From assembly GCF_041321095.1 (NCBI RefSeq), contig NZ_JBGGWE010000019.1:1-64000 (forward strand): a stretch of DNA of 64,000 nt, in the 5' to 3' direction. Of this stretch, positions 53,357 through 61,569 are shown piece by piece. The position numbers and the translations under genes are program-made. Each line of letters begins with the position of its first letter. Positions within the stretch are counted from its first letter, which is position 1. The notes under the pieces were generated by a model. It was not told the origin of the DNA, did no database searches, and saw nothing but the letters and a program-made list of their open reading frames with translations. The stretch comes from Fibrella arboris (lineage in GTDB: Bacteria > Bacteroidota > Bacteroidia > Cytophagales > Spirosomataceae).

Positions 53357-54487
53357 ATGGTCATTGGCGTCCCTAAAGAGATCAAGAACAACGAGAACCG
53401 CGTGGCTTTAACGCCGGCGGGTGTAGCCGAACTGCGTAAGCATGGGCATACGATCTATGTGCAGGTCAACGCCGGGGTGGGTAGCGGCTTCAACGATGAC
53501 GAATACATCGGGGCTGGTGCAATCATGTTGCCAACCATTGATGAAGTCTACGGCATTGCCGAGATGATTATCAAGGTTAAGGAGCCGATTGCGCAGGAGT
53601 ACCCGCTGATCAAGGAGAACCAACTGTTGTTCACCTATTTCCATTTCGCTTCGTCGGAAGAACTGACGCACGCGATGATCGAAAAAGGGGCCGTTTGCCT
53701 GGCTTACGAAACCGTTGAAAAAACGGACCGCAGCCTGCCGTTGCTGGTTCCGATGTCGGAAGTTGCCGGGCGGATGGCGATTCAGGAAGGGGCCAAATAC
53801 CTCGAAAAACCACAGCAGGGCCGCGGTATCCTGTTGGGTGGCGTACCCGGCGTGAAACCAGCAAAAGTGCTTGTTCTGGGTGGTGGTATCGTAGGTACAC
53901 AGGCAGCCCGCATGGCAGCAGGCCTGGGTGCACACGTGACGCTGATGGATGTTAGCCTGCCCCGGCTGCGTTACCTGGCCGACGTGATGCCGGCCAACGT
54001 CGACACGATGATGTCGAACGAATACAGCATTCGGGAAGAAATCAAAACGGCTGATCTGATCATTGGCGCCGTGCTGATCCCAGGCGCAAAAGCCCCGCAC
54101 CTGATCACCCGCGATATGCTGAAACTGATGCGGCCCGGCACCGTGCTGGTCGACGTGGCCGTTGATCAGGGTGGTTGCATTGAAACGTGCCGCCCCACTA
54201 CCCACGAGAACCCGACGTTCATCATCGACGACGTTGTACACTATTGCGTTGCCAATATGCCCGGCGCGGTTCCGTACACCAGCACGCTTGCCCTGACGAA
54301 TGCTACGCTTCCATATGCGCTTCAGTTGGCCAATAAAGGCTGGTTGAAAGCCTGCCGCGACAATGCCGAGTTGAAAGTGGGCCTCAACGTGGTTGAAGGC
54401 AAAGTGGTGTATAAAGGCGTTGCCGATGCCTGGGGACTACCACTGGTTCATGTAGACGACTTATTGACAGAAGAAATTCTGGACTAA
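53357..54487 (+). CDS. ald: Alanine dehydrogenase
   Basis: NAD-dependent oxidative deamination of L-alanine to pyruvate and ammonia. VIGVPKEIKNNENRVALTPAGV, the catalytic Lys in IIKVKEPIAQEY, FTYFHFASSEELT, and the Rossmann motif VLVLGGGIVGTQAARMAAGLGAHVTL are diagnostic, as is the pair of motifs MSNEYSIREEIKTADLIIGAVLIPGAKAP and VDVAVDQGGCIET. 376 residues is typical. Divergent from an Lrp regulator and followed by a good terminator, so it is a single-gene unit. Confidence 0.95.
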   Translation: MVIGVPKEIKNNENRVALTPAGVAELRKHGHTIYVQVNAGVGSGFNDDEYIGAGAIMLPTIDEVYGIAEMIIKVKEPIAQEYPLIKENQLLFTYFHFASSEELTHAMIEKGAVCLAYETVEKTDRSLPLLVPMSEVAGRMAIQEGAKYLEKPQQGRGILLGGVPGVKPAKVLVLGGGIVGTQAARMAAGLGAHVTLMDVSLPRLRYLADVMPANVDTMMSNEYSIREEIKTADLIIGAVLIPGAKAPHLITRDMLKLMRPGTVLVDVAVDQGGCIETCRPTTHENPTFIIDDVVHYCVANMPGAVPYTSTLALTNATLPYALQLANKGWLKACRDNAELKVGLNVVEGKVVYKGVADAWGLPLVHVDDLLTEEILD

Positions 54488-54514
54488 CGATATTACTAAT
54501 TCATCGACGAACGC

Positions 54515-54545
54515 AGGCCGTTCCCTTCTGGGAGCGGCCTTTTTT
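54515..54545 (+). terminator. Rho-independent terminator of ald
   Basis: An 11-bp GC-rich stem (54515-54525 with 54530-54540, one G-T pair) with a 4-base loop, followed by T5-T6. It lies 28 bases past the ald stop. Confidence 0.9.
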
Positions 54546-54556
54546 GTGGCTGGGAT

Positions 54557-54626
54557 GTAGCGCCGAAGCTCGGGCTTTGGTAGTGAAATAGTTATGTGCC
54601 TACTGAAGCTCGGGCCTCGGCGCTAC
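54557..54626. repeat. Inverted repeat F, 27-bp arms
   Basis: Arms 54557-54583 and 54600-54626 pair over 27 positions with five mismatches, some of which are G-U pairs in RNA. The word GAAGCTCGGGC occurs in the same direction in both arms. It lies between the ald terminator and the convergent small gene. Confidence 0.7.
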
Positions 54627-54629
54627 CTC

Positions 54630-54917
54630 TCACAGGTACGTCCCGACCAGGTCCTGCCATTCATCCCGTAAACTTCCTTTGAAAACGGGTTTGCCAGCGC
54701 GGCGGTACCAGTAACCGGCGTTGAAAGCATCACCTTCTTTCCGGTGTAAATAGGCATGAAGGTGATCGTATGAAGGTGTCCCTTCCTGTAACTGAGCAAT
54801 GTTGTGAGCCGCCGCCCATTCGCCCCGGGCATCATGCCAGAGCGCTGTCAGAATTGGGTTTAGATCGGCAGGGGGTGTTTTGTCCTGCAACGAGGCGGTG
54901 AATTGATCGAGGTTCAT
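54630..54917 (-). CDS. Conserved small hypothetical protein
   Basis: A 95-residue cytoplasmic protein from the ATG at 54917 (an ATG two codons earlier is also possible). Conserved-looking features are LTALWHDARGEWAAAHNIAQ, YDHLHAYLHRKEGD and AGYWYRRAGKP, rich in His and aromatic residues, which suggests a small enzyme or ligand-binding protein. Similar short proteins are common in Bacteroidota, but I know no function. Confidence 0.7.
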   Translation of the reverse strand: MNLDQFTASLQDKTPPADLNPILTALWHDARGEWAAAHNIAQLQEGTPSYDHLHAYLHRKEGDAFNAGYWYRRAGKPVFKGSLRDEWQDLVGTYL

Positions 54918-54961
54918 AAGCAAAATACAGACTACTAACTAAATACGTGTATTGGTAATAA

Positions 54962-55029
54962 GCGGTTTTCTCTAGCTTGCGCTACAAAGCACGTACCTGC
55001 CAATCAGTCAGGTACGTTCCTAAAACCGC
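54962..55029. repeat. Nested hairpin made of the GGTACGT word, in the leader of the epimerase gene
   Basis: The outer arms GCGGTTTT (54962-54969) and AAAACCGC (55022-55029) enclose the inner arms ACGTACCTG (54991-54999) and CAGGTACGT (55009-55017). The inner arms are two head-to-head copies of the over-represented word. The structure ends seven bases before the start at 55036. Confidence 0.75.
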
Positions 55030-55035
55030 AGTTAT

Positions 55036-55983
55036 ATGCAAACAATTCTAGGCGCCGGTGGAGCTATCGGCATTGAAGTGGCTAAAGCCCTTACCAACTA
55101 CACCGATACAATCCGGCTCGTGAGCCGGACTCCAAAAAAAGTCAACGATGCCGACATACTCTTTCCTGCCAATCTGGACGACCCGGCGCAGGTGCTGAAG
55201 GCCGTTGAAGGCAGCGATGTCGCCTACCTGACCGTTGGCTACGAATACAAGACCAAACTCTGGCAGGAAAAGTGGCCGACATTGATCAAAAACGTGGTCG
55301 ACGCGTGTAGCCAACATCAGTGCAAACTGGTCTTCTTCGACAACATCTACGCCATTGGTGGTGATAACGTCAGACACATCACGGAGTCGTCGCCGATGAG
55401 CCCTTGTAGCCAAAAAGGGGACGTCCGGGCGGCGGTTGACCGGTATGTGCTGGAAGCCGTTGAGAAAGGCAAGCTTGACGCCATCATTGCCCGTGCTCCC
55501 GACTTTTTCGGACCAACGAGCCGGCAAACCAGCATCACCATGAACCTGATCTATGATAACCTGGTGAAAGGCAAAAAGGCCCAGTGGTTTTGCGATGCTA
55601 ATCGAATACACTCGACCGGCTATACGCCCGACCTGGGCCTCGGCACGGTTATGCTGGGTAACGCCGCCACGGCCTACAACCAGATTTGGAACCTCCCCGT
55701 CGATCCGATACCACCAACCGGCCAGGAATGGGCTAACCTGTTTACGCAGGAAATGCCCACATCAACCGCACCGGCAGGCGTTCAGGTACTACCAGGCTGG
55801 GGCCTCTGGACACTGGGTTTGTTTGTGCCCATCCTGAAAGAGATGTATGAAATGCGTTACCAGTACGACCGCGACTACTTTTTCGACTCCGCCAAGTTCA
55901 ACACCGCGTTCAACTACACGCCCACCACTAATGCCGCCGCTGTAAAAGAAACGGTAGCGGCGCTGGGAGGAATTGGCTTATAA
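55036..55983 (+). CDS. NAD-dependent epimerase/dehydratase-like (extended SDR)
   Basis: Rossmann-fold protein with a shortened dinucleotide motif at the very N-terminus (ILGAGGAIGIEVAKAL). VDACSQHQCKLVFFDNIYAIGGDN and RAAVDRYVLEAVEKGKLDAIIARAPDFFGP resemble the atypical SDR group; the classical YxxxK is not in the usual place. 315 residues. Substrate unknown. Its leader carries the nested hairpin at 54962-55029. Confidence 0.82.
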   Translation: MQTILGAGGAIGIEVAKALTNYTDTIRLVSRTPKKVNDADILFPANLDDPAQVLKAVEGSDVAYLTVGYEYKTKLWQEKWPTLIKNVVDACSQHQCKLVFFDNIYAIGGDNVRHITESSPMSPCSQKGDVRAAVDRYVLEAVEKGKLDAIIARAPDFFGPTSRQTSITMNLIYDNLVKGKKAQWFCDANRIHSTGYTPDLGLGTVMLGNAATAYNQIWNLPVDPIPPTGQEWANLFTQEMPTSTAPAGVQVLPGWGLWTLGLFVPILKEMYEMRYQYDRDYFFDSAKFNTAFNYTPTTNAAAVKETVAALGGIGL

Positions 55984-56027
55984 ATTTTCACGTCATACGT
56001 CTAGTCTTTGTATGACTTACAAAATAC

Positions 56028-56780
56028 TCATGGCCAGTCGTTTATAGTATAGCGCAGGCTCACTTGTGCCGTTTGGCTAAGCGATGGCAGAGGTACGTTA
56101 TTGCTGGAGGCAGATCGCGCCAGACTTCGGCTATAACGGAGGTCAACCCTAAAACGATGAGTCAGCGCATAGGCAAGGCCTGTTATAAGTCCAAAGTGAA
56201 ACGTGTTAAACTGGCTGGACTGCATATCAAAATAAGTGATGGAGTTGTAAGCATTATTCACTAAAAATTGGTAGTTGCCTTTCTGGCGCTCGGCCAGTTT
56301 CAGGTTCAGGCAGGGCCCGCCCAATAGTGAAATTTTGCCTAAGCGGTAACTGGCCAAAATGGGCAAGGTCAGGTACGTCAAGCGAGTGGTTGCCTGACCT
56401 ACGGCAGGAATTGACGTTGGAGGATGGTAGACAATTCCACAATTACCGCCAGTGCAATAGGTAACAAGCCTATCAGTAGTTGCCCGTGCGCCTTTTTGTT
56501 CCACGTTCAATTCAGCACCAATGGTAAAATGCTTATTCATATCAATTGAGAAACCAGCACCTACAGTAGGTGTCATTAAGCTCAATGCATTGCCAGTTCC
56601 TGTTAGCAGTAAATCTGTTTCGTATTGAAACTGCTGGCTCAGCATGACTACGCCCTGTCCAGTCGAGTTCACCAGGCTAGTGCCTACTCCCGCCCGCACG
56701 TATACCTGAGGACGTGTGGGAGTTTGGGCTAATAACGTAGAAGTAGTCAACAAAAAAAGAAGTGTATAGCTATTTTTCAT
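56028..56780 (-). CDS. Outer-membrane beta-barrel protein (PorT-like)
   Basis: Signal peptide (KNSYTLLFLLTTSTLLAQ) followed by alternating beta strands ending in aromatic residues (VYVRAGVGTSLVN, FTIGAELNVEQKGA, TRLTYLTLPILASYRLGKISLLGGPCLNLKL, FHFGLITGLAYALTHRFRVDLRYSRSL). The pattern fits the outer-membrane-protein beta-barrel family common in Bacteroidota. The ATG at 56780 is preferred over M1 because the signal peptide then starts at the N-terminus. About 250 residues, probably 8 to 10 strands. Function unknown. Confidence 0.8.
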   Translation of the reverse strand: MKNSYTLLFLLTTSTLLAQTPTRPQVYVRAGVGTSLVNSTGQGVVMLSQQFQYETDLLLTGTGNALSLMTPTVGAGFSIDMNKHFTIGAELNVEQKGARATTDRLVTYCTGGNCGIVYHPPTSIPAVGQATTRLTYLTLPILASYRLGKISLLGGPCLNLKLAERQKGNYQFLVNNAYNSITYFDMQSSQFNTFHFGLITGLAYALTHRFRVDLRYSRSLARSASSNNVPLPSLSQTAQVSLRYTINDWP

Positions 56781-56939
56781 AGGGCACCAGGTTGCTGATG
56801 AAATAGACCCATGAACAATCAATTCCGTTGCAACGTCAGCATTAGTTTAAACCGACAAAATCTCAATTCAGGCTGACAAGCAATATTGCTGATTGCCCAG
56901 ATTTTTGGGCTTTCCTTTAACGGTTTCCACCGAAGACAG

Positions 56940-57296
56940 ATGCAAGCACACGAACAACTCCTAAAGGAGGCTTACCTTAATTTTAATCAGCGCCACATCG
57001 ACGGGGCTTTAGCACTGATGCAACCGGATGTTGAATGGCCGAATGGCATGGAAGGCGGCTATGTCTACGGGCATCAGGGCATCCGCGCCTATTGGACTCG
57101 ACAGTGGACCCTCATCAACCCACACGTTGAGCCACTTTCGTTTACCGTTGATGACGATGGCCGGGTGCGAACGGAAGTTCATCAGTTCATCAAAGACCTG
57201 AGCGGCACCATCCTTATTGATGAGACGGTCTACCATGTCTATACTATCGAAAACGGCTTGATTCGCCGGATGGCTATCGAGCGAATAGGGGAATAG
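56940..57296 (+). CDS. SnoaL-like / NTF2-fold protein
   Basis: A small alpha+beta cone-shaped fold of 118 residues from the ATG at 56940. LLKEAYLNFNQRHIDGALALMQPDVEWPNGMEGGYVYGHQGIRAYWTRQW is typical of SnoaL-like proteins, with the conserved W and the G-I-R-Y helix. Members are enzymes or binding proteins of varied function; none can be assigned. The frame is open 18 codons further upstream. Confidence 0.83.
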   Translation: MQAHEQLLKEAYLNFNQRHIDGALALMQPDVEWPNGMEGGYVYGHQGIRAYWTRQWTLINPHVEPLSFTVDDDGRVRTEVHQFIKDLSGTILIDETVYHVYTIENGLIRRMAIERIGE

Positions 57297-57301
57297 TTGC
57301 G

Positions 57302-57389
57302 GCAATTGCTTCGCGTGCGGGCCCTTCGACCAGGCCGGTTCGCCGCCGCGATCCCCGACAGGCTCAGGGCCCGCACGCGAAGCAATTGC
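57302..57389. repeat. Perfect long inverted repeat G, 24-bp arms
   Basis: Arms 57302-57325 and 57366-57389 are exact reverse complements with a 40-base loop that is itself GC-rich. It lies between the convergent SnoaL-like and araD genes. Position suits a two-way terminator but no U-run is present. Confidence 0.92.
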
Positions 57390-57415
57390 ACAAACTCAAT
57401 CCTCAACAACCCTAG

Positions 57416-58114
57416 CTAACATCCCTGCCCGTAATAGGCATTGGCGCCGTGCTTGCGCTGGTAGTGTTTCTGGCAAAGCGTGTCCTTCAGGCGGGGGGTG
57501 TTGGGATTAATCTGGAGCGTGAGGTACGCCATGCGAGCCAGTTCTTCCAGAACAGCCGCATTGTAAACGGCTTTTTCGGCCGTTTTCCCCCACGTAAACG
57601 GCCCGTGGTTCTGCAGCAGCACCATCTCCATCTCCTTGTGGTTTAGCCCTTTATCGGCAAACACACCGAAAATCTGATTCCCCGTTTCGTATTCATAATC
57701 ACCCTGGATCATTTCATCGGTCAGGGCCGGAGCGCAGGGAATGTCGCGGTGGGTGTGGTCGGCGTGGGTGGTGCCGAAAATCGGAATATCCATCCCGGCC
57801 TGTGCCCAGGCTACGGCGTAGGTGCTGTGCGTGTGTACAATACCGCCGATATCATCCCATGTTTTGTAGAGCAGGGCATGCGTTTTCGTATCTGACGACG
57901 GCCGGAACGTACCTGCCACCACCTTCGCGTCGTAATCGCAGATCACAATGTCGGCGGGGGTTAGTTTGGCATAGTCAACACCGCTTGGCTTGATGGCAAA
58001 CACGGCCCGGTCCCGATCGACCGCGCTCACGTTGCCAAACGTAAAGAGCACCAACCCCAGCTTCGGGAGCTGCATATTGGCCTCGTAACATTCTTCTTGC
58101 AGGGATTTATACAT
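57416..58114 (-). CDS. araD: L-ribulose-5-phosphate 4-epimerase
   Basis: Converts L-ribulose 5-phosphate to D-xylulose 5-phosphate, the last step of arabinose entry. Class II aldolase fold with FTFGNVSAVDRDRAVFAIKPSGVDY, VVAGTFRPSSDTKTHALLYK, and the zinc ligands in IVHTHSTYAVAWAQAG and the later LLQNHGPFTWG. 232 residues is typical. Last gene of the ara cluster, separated from GH51 by a long purine-rich inverted repeat. The product feeds the same pathway as the xylB product. Confidence 0.95.
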   Translation of the reverse strand: MYKSLQEECYEANMQLPKLGLVLFTFGNVSAVDRDRAVFAIKPSGVDYAKLTPADIVICDYDAKVVAGTFRPSSDTKTHALLYKTWDDIGGIVHTHSTYAVAWAQAGMDIPIFGTTHADHTHRDIPCAPALTDEMIQGDYEYETGNQIFGVFADKGLNHKEMEMVLLQNHGPFTWGKTAEKAVYNAAVLEELARMAYLTLQINPNTPRLKDTLCQKHYQRKHGANAYYGQGC

Positions 58115-58116
58115 AA

Positions 58117-58271
58117 GGGAGGAAGGGGAGGAAAGGGAGGAAGGAAAGGAGGAAGGGAGGAATGGAGGAAAGGGAAAAAGGGGAAGAAGGGGCTGCTTTC
58201 ACGCGTAGCTTACCGTGCGAAAGCAGCCCTTTCCTCCATTCCTCCTTTTCTCCCTTCCTCCCTTCCTCCCT
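58117..58271. repeat. Long imperfect inverted repeat H with polypurine arm
   Basis: From 58117 to 58192 the + strand is almost pure purine (GGAGGAA and GGGAGGAA words). From 58221 to 58271 it is the matching polypyrimidine. The tip pairs GGGCTGCTTTC with GAAAGCAGCCC. The left arm has an extra stretch of about 16 purines. It lies between GH51 and araD on the same strand. Confidence 0.8.
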
Positions 58272-58275
58272 CTTT

Positions 58276-59817
58276 TTACATTTCTAACACAACTACCGAC
58301 ACCGCTGGCAGGGTCACCGTCAGTTCGTCGCCGTTCAGTTTGGCACCATTGAAAACAGCGGGCTTTACTTTCGCCGGGCTATCGAAGGTGTTGTGGTCCT
58401 GCACTTTAGCCGACGTCAGCAGACGGCCTGTTACGGTTTTGGCGGTCATGCCTTTCAGGTTCACCGTTACTTCCTGCGACTTGTTCGGGTTCAGGTTCAC
58501 CAGCGATATGTGTACTTTACCCGCTTTGTCGCGCGAGGCTGAAGCAGACACGGCGGGCAGTTTGTCTTTACCCACTTCATAGTCGTCCGTTTTCAGGTCA
58601 ACAGGTAACAGTGTGGCATCCTGGTGAACGTTGTACATTTCCAGCACGTGATATGTCGGCGTCAGAATGATCTTCTCCCCTTTCGTCAGAATCACCGATT
58701 GCAGCACGTTGATGGCCTGCGCCAGGTTCGCCATCCGTACCCGGTCGGCATGGTTATGGAAAATATTGAGCGTAGCCCCGGCCAGAATTGCGTCGCGCAT
58801 GGTGTTCTGCTGGTATAGGAAACCCGGATTGGTGCCCGGCTCTACTTCGTACCACGCGCCCCACTCGTCGACCACCAGCGCTACTTTTTTCTGCGGATCA
58901 TACTTGTCCATGATAGCCGAGTGTTTCTGGATGTATTCATCCATTTTCAGCGCCTGTTGCATGGTACGGAAATACTGTGCTTCAGTAAAATCGGTAGCAG
59001 ATCCTTTCACGCCGGGGTCCCAGCCAAATGTCGAGTAGTGGTGCATGGCCACCCCCTCGACCATATTGATCGGAATATTCTTCATCAGCGTCTCTGTCCA
59101 GTTGAAATCGTCGGAGCTGGCGCCCGAGGCAATGCGGAAGATTTTTTCCTTGCCCACCTGCGGGTTCATGAAGGTGCTGTACTGCCGGTACACGTTGGCG
59201 TAATACTCGGGTTTCATGTTACCGCCACAGCCCCAGGCTTCGTTGCCAACGCCCCAGTATTTCACGTTCCAGGGCGTTGCGCGGCCGTTCTGCTGCCGCA
59301 GGTTCGACATGGGGCTGTTCTTCTCGAAGTTGACATACTGCACCCACTCGGTCAGATCCTGCACCGTGCCGCTCCCGACGTTTCCAGCCAGGTACGGCTC
59401 GGTGCCCAGCAGTTCGCACATGTTCAGGAAGTCGTGCGTACCGAAGCTGTTGTTCTCCGTTACGCCACCCCACCAGGTATTCACAATCGACGGGCGTTTG
59501 GCTTTGGGACCAATGCCGTCTTTCCAGTGGTAGGTATCGGCAAAGCACCCGCCCGGCCAGCGCAGGTTCGGAATTTTCATCTTCCTCAGCGCATCAACCA
59601 CGTCAAGACGTACCCCGTTCTTGTTCGGGATCGTCTTGTTGTTCTCGCCTACGTAGAAGCCATCGTAGATGCAACGGCCGAGGTGCTCGGCGAAGTGGCC
59701 ATAGATGTGTTTATTGATGATCGTCTTGCCGTCACCGGCATTGATCGTCACCTTATTCTGCGCCGCCGCCAGTAAAGACAGACAGGCTAAGGGAATGGTC
59801 AGGAGTTGTTTTTTCAT
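58276..59817 (-). CDS. Alpha-L-arabinofuranosidase, GH51
   Basis: Exported enzyme that releases L-arabinofuranose from arabinan and arabinoxylan. Signal peptide QLLTIPLACLSLLAAAQ. The (beta/alpha)8 domain has IYGHFAEHLGRCIYDGFYVGE, NLRWPGGCFADTYHWKDGIGP, the acid/base in YWGVGNEAWGCGGNM and the nucleophile in LVVDEWGAWYE. A C-terminal beta-sandwich ends TLPAVSVVVLEM. 513 residues is typical. Its place in the ara cluster supports arabinan use. Confidence 0.94.
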   Translation of the reverse strand: MKKQLLTIPLACLSLLAAAQNKVTINAGDGKTIINKHIYGHFAEHLGRCIYDGFYVGENNKTIPNKNGVRLDVVDALRKMKIPNLRWPGGCFADTYHWKDGIGPKAKRPSIVNTWWGGVTENNSFGTHDFLNMCELLGTEPYLAGNVGSGTVQDLTEWVQYVNFEKNSPMSNLRQQNGRATPWNVKYWGVGNEAWGCGGNMKPEYYANVYRQYSTFMNPQVGKEKIFRIASGASSDDFNWTETLMKNIPINMVEGVAMHHYSTFGWDPGVKGSATDFTEAQYFRTMQQALKMDEYIQKHSAIMDKYDPQKKVALVVDEWGAWYEVEPGTNPGFLYQQNTMRDAILAGATLNIFHNHADRVRMANLAQAINVLQSVILTKGEKIILTPTYHVLEMYNVHQDATLLPVDLKTDDYEVGKDKLPAVSASASRDKAGKVHISLVNLNPNKSQEVTVNLKGMTAKTVTGRLLTSAKVQDHNTFDSPAKVKPAVFNGAKLNGDELTVTLPAVSVVVLEM

Positions 59818-59945
59818 GAGGAGAAGGAAAGTGGCTTGGTTGTAGGTACGTTGCTTACTGCGTAGTTGTTAGCGTATTGCTGCCGCGCGGCCCTTCCACT
59901 AGCGAAGCCATTCCGGCACGAAGCCTACAGCAAAAAGCAGCGTAC

Positions 59946-61436
59946 TTACCGGTAATAGCTTTCGCTCCAGCGGAGTTCGTTTTTCAATTGACGCAGGTTC
60001 GTGCTGCCATCGATCACAACGAGTTCTACGCCGAAGATGTCGGCGAAGTCTTCGATCTGGTCGGTGGTCAGGTTTTGGCTGAAGACCGTGTGGTGGGCTC
60101 CACCGGCCAGAATCCAGGCGGCGCAACCCGTGGCCATGTCGGGTTTGGGTTTCCAGAGGGCGCGGGCAACGGGCAGTTTGGGCAGGGCTTCGGTCACAGC
60201 GACGGCATCGACTTCGTTCACCAGCAGCCGGAACCGGTTGCCCATATCGATCAGCGATACGTTGATGGCGGGGCCAGCCGGGGCGTTGAACACCAGTCGA
60301 ACCGGGTCAGCTTTACCGCCGATCCCGAGTGGGTGAATCTCGCAGGTAGGCTTGCCCACGGCAATGCTGGGGCAGATTTCGAGCATGTGTGAGCCCAACA
60401 CCAGCGGATTCGACGGGTCGAAATGGTAGGTATAATCTTCCATGAACGAGTTACCACCTGGCAAACCGGCCGCCATCACTTTCATCACACGTACCATCGC
60501 CGACGTTTTCCAGTCGCCTTCGCCACCGAAACCGTAACCCTCGGCCATCAATCGCTGCGACGGGATACCGGGCAGTTGCTTCATGCCGTGCAGGTCCTCG
60601 AACGTATCGGTGTAGGCACCATAGCCACCATCCTGTAAAAACGCCCGCATGCCAATTTCAATCTTAGCCGCATCGCGCAGTGATTCGTGCTGGGCACCGC
60701 CTTTCAGCAGCGAGTTCATCAGCGTGTAGCTGTCGGTATATTCCGTCACCAGCTGGTCAACCTCGGCGTCGGTCACCTGGTTGATCACCGCCACCAGATC
60801 CCCAATGCCGTGCGTGTTGACCGACATACCGAAAGTCATTTCGGCGGCTACTTTATCGCCATCGGTCACGGCCACCTGCCGCATATTGTCGCCGAAACGA
60901 ACGATCTTCAGGGTCTTCAGTTCGTGAACGCCCACGGCTACCCGCGTCCAGGAGGCGATTTTCTGCACAACGGCTTCTTCCTGCCAGAAACCAACTACGA
61001 TTTTGCGGTTGAGGCGCATACGCGACATGATGAACCCAAATTCCCGGTCGCCATGCGCCGACTGGTTGAGGTTCATGAAATCCATGTCGATCTCGCCCCA
61101 CGGAATATCCCGGTTGAATTGCGTGTGCAAGTGCAGCAACGGCTTTTTCAGCACCGTCAGCCCGCGAATCCACATCTTGGCGGGCGAGAACGTGTGCATC
61201 CAGGTCACGATCCCTACGCAGTTTGGCGCTACGTTGGCTTCCTGACAAAGGGCATAAATCTCGTCGGGCGTTTTCACCACGGGTTTGAACACGACCCGCA
61301 CCGGCATGGCATCGGCTTTGTCGAAAAATTCGGCGATCACCTGCGAGTGGGCATCTACCTGCCGCAGGGTTTCTTCGCCGTATAGATGCTGGCTACCCGT
61401 AACGAACCAAATTTCGAACTGTTTTAGATTAGGCAT
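59946..61436 (-). CDS. araA: L-arabinose isomerase
   Basis: Isomerises L-arabinose to L-ribulose using manganese. FEIWFVTGSQHLYGEETLRQV, GIVTWMHTFSPAKMWIRGL, LHTQFNRDIPWGEIDMDFMNLNQSAHGDREFGF and the metal residues around GFGGEGDWKTSAM and GSHMLEICPSI are diagnostic. 496 residues is typical. It lies between GH51 and araB, all on the minus strand, and is probably co-transcribed with them. Confidence 0.96.
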   Translation of the reverse strand: MPNLKQFEIWFVTGSQHLYGEETLRQVDAHSQVIAEFFDKADAMPVRVVFKPVVKTPDEIYALCQEANVAPNCVGIVTWMHTFSPAKMWIRGLTVLKKPLLHLHTQFNRDIPWGEIDMDFMNLNQSAHGDREFGFIMSRMRLNRKIVVGFWQEEAVVQKIASWTRVAVGVHELKTLKIVRFGDNMRQVAVTDGDKVAAEMTFGMSVNTHGIGDLVAVINQVTDAEVDQLVTEYTDSYTLMNSLLKGGAQHESLRDAAKIEIGMRAFLQDGGYGAYTDTFEDLHGMKQLPGIPSQRLMAEGYGFGGEGDWKTSAMVRVMKVMAAGLPGGNSFMEDYTYHFDPSNPLVLGSHMLEICPSIAVGKPTCEIHPLGIGGKADPVRLVFNAPAGPAINVSLIDMGNRFRLLVNEVDAVAVTEALPKLPVARALWKPKPDMATGCAAWILAGGAHHTVFSQNLTTDQIEDFADIFGVELVVIDGSTNLRQLKNELRWSESYYR

Positions 61437-61487
61437 TGATAATGAGTATTGTAGAATGAAAAATATTGTGTTGTGGGTACGTTGGTG

Positions 61488-61567
61488 GCTTGGCGCTGTA
61501 GGTTGCTTACGCGTGCGTATGTATTGCTGACGCGCTGATGCTGCTTGGTGCTGTAGGTTGCTTACGC
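61488..61567. repeat. Direct repeat of 25 bp between araB and araA
   Basis: 61488-61512 and 61543-61567 are the same 25 bases with one difference (GCTTGGYGCTGTAGGTTGCTTACGC). Together with TTGCTGACGC between them they form a small intergenic repeat array. It could be decayed insertion-site or regulatory DNA; I see no match elsewhere in the window beyond short words. Confidence 0.7.
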
Positions 61568-61569
61568 AC

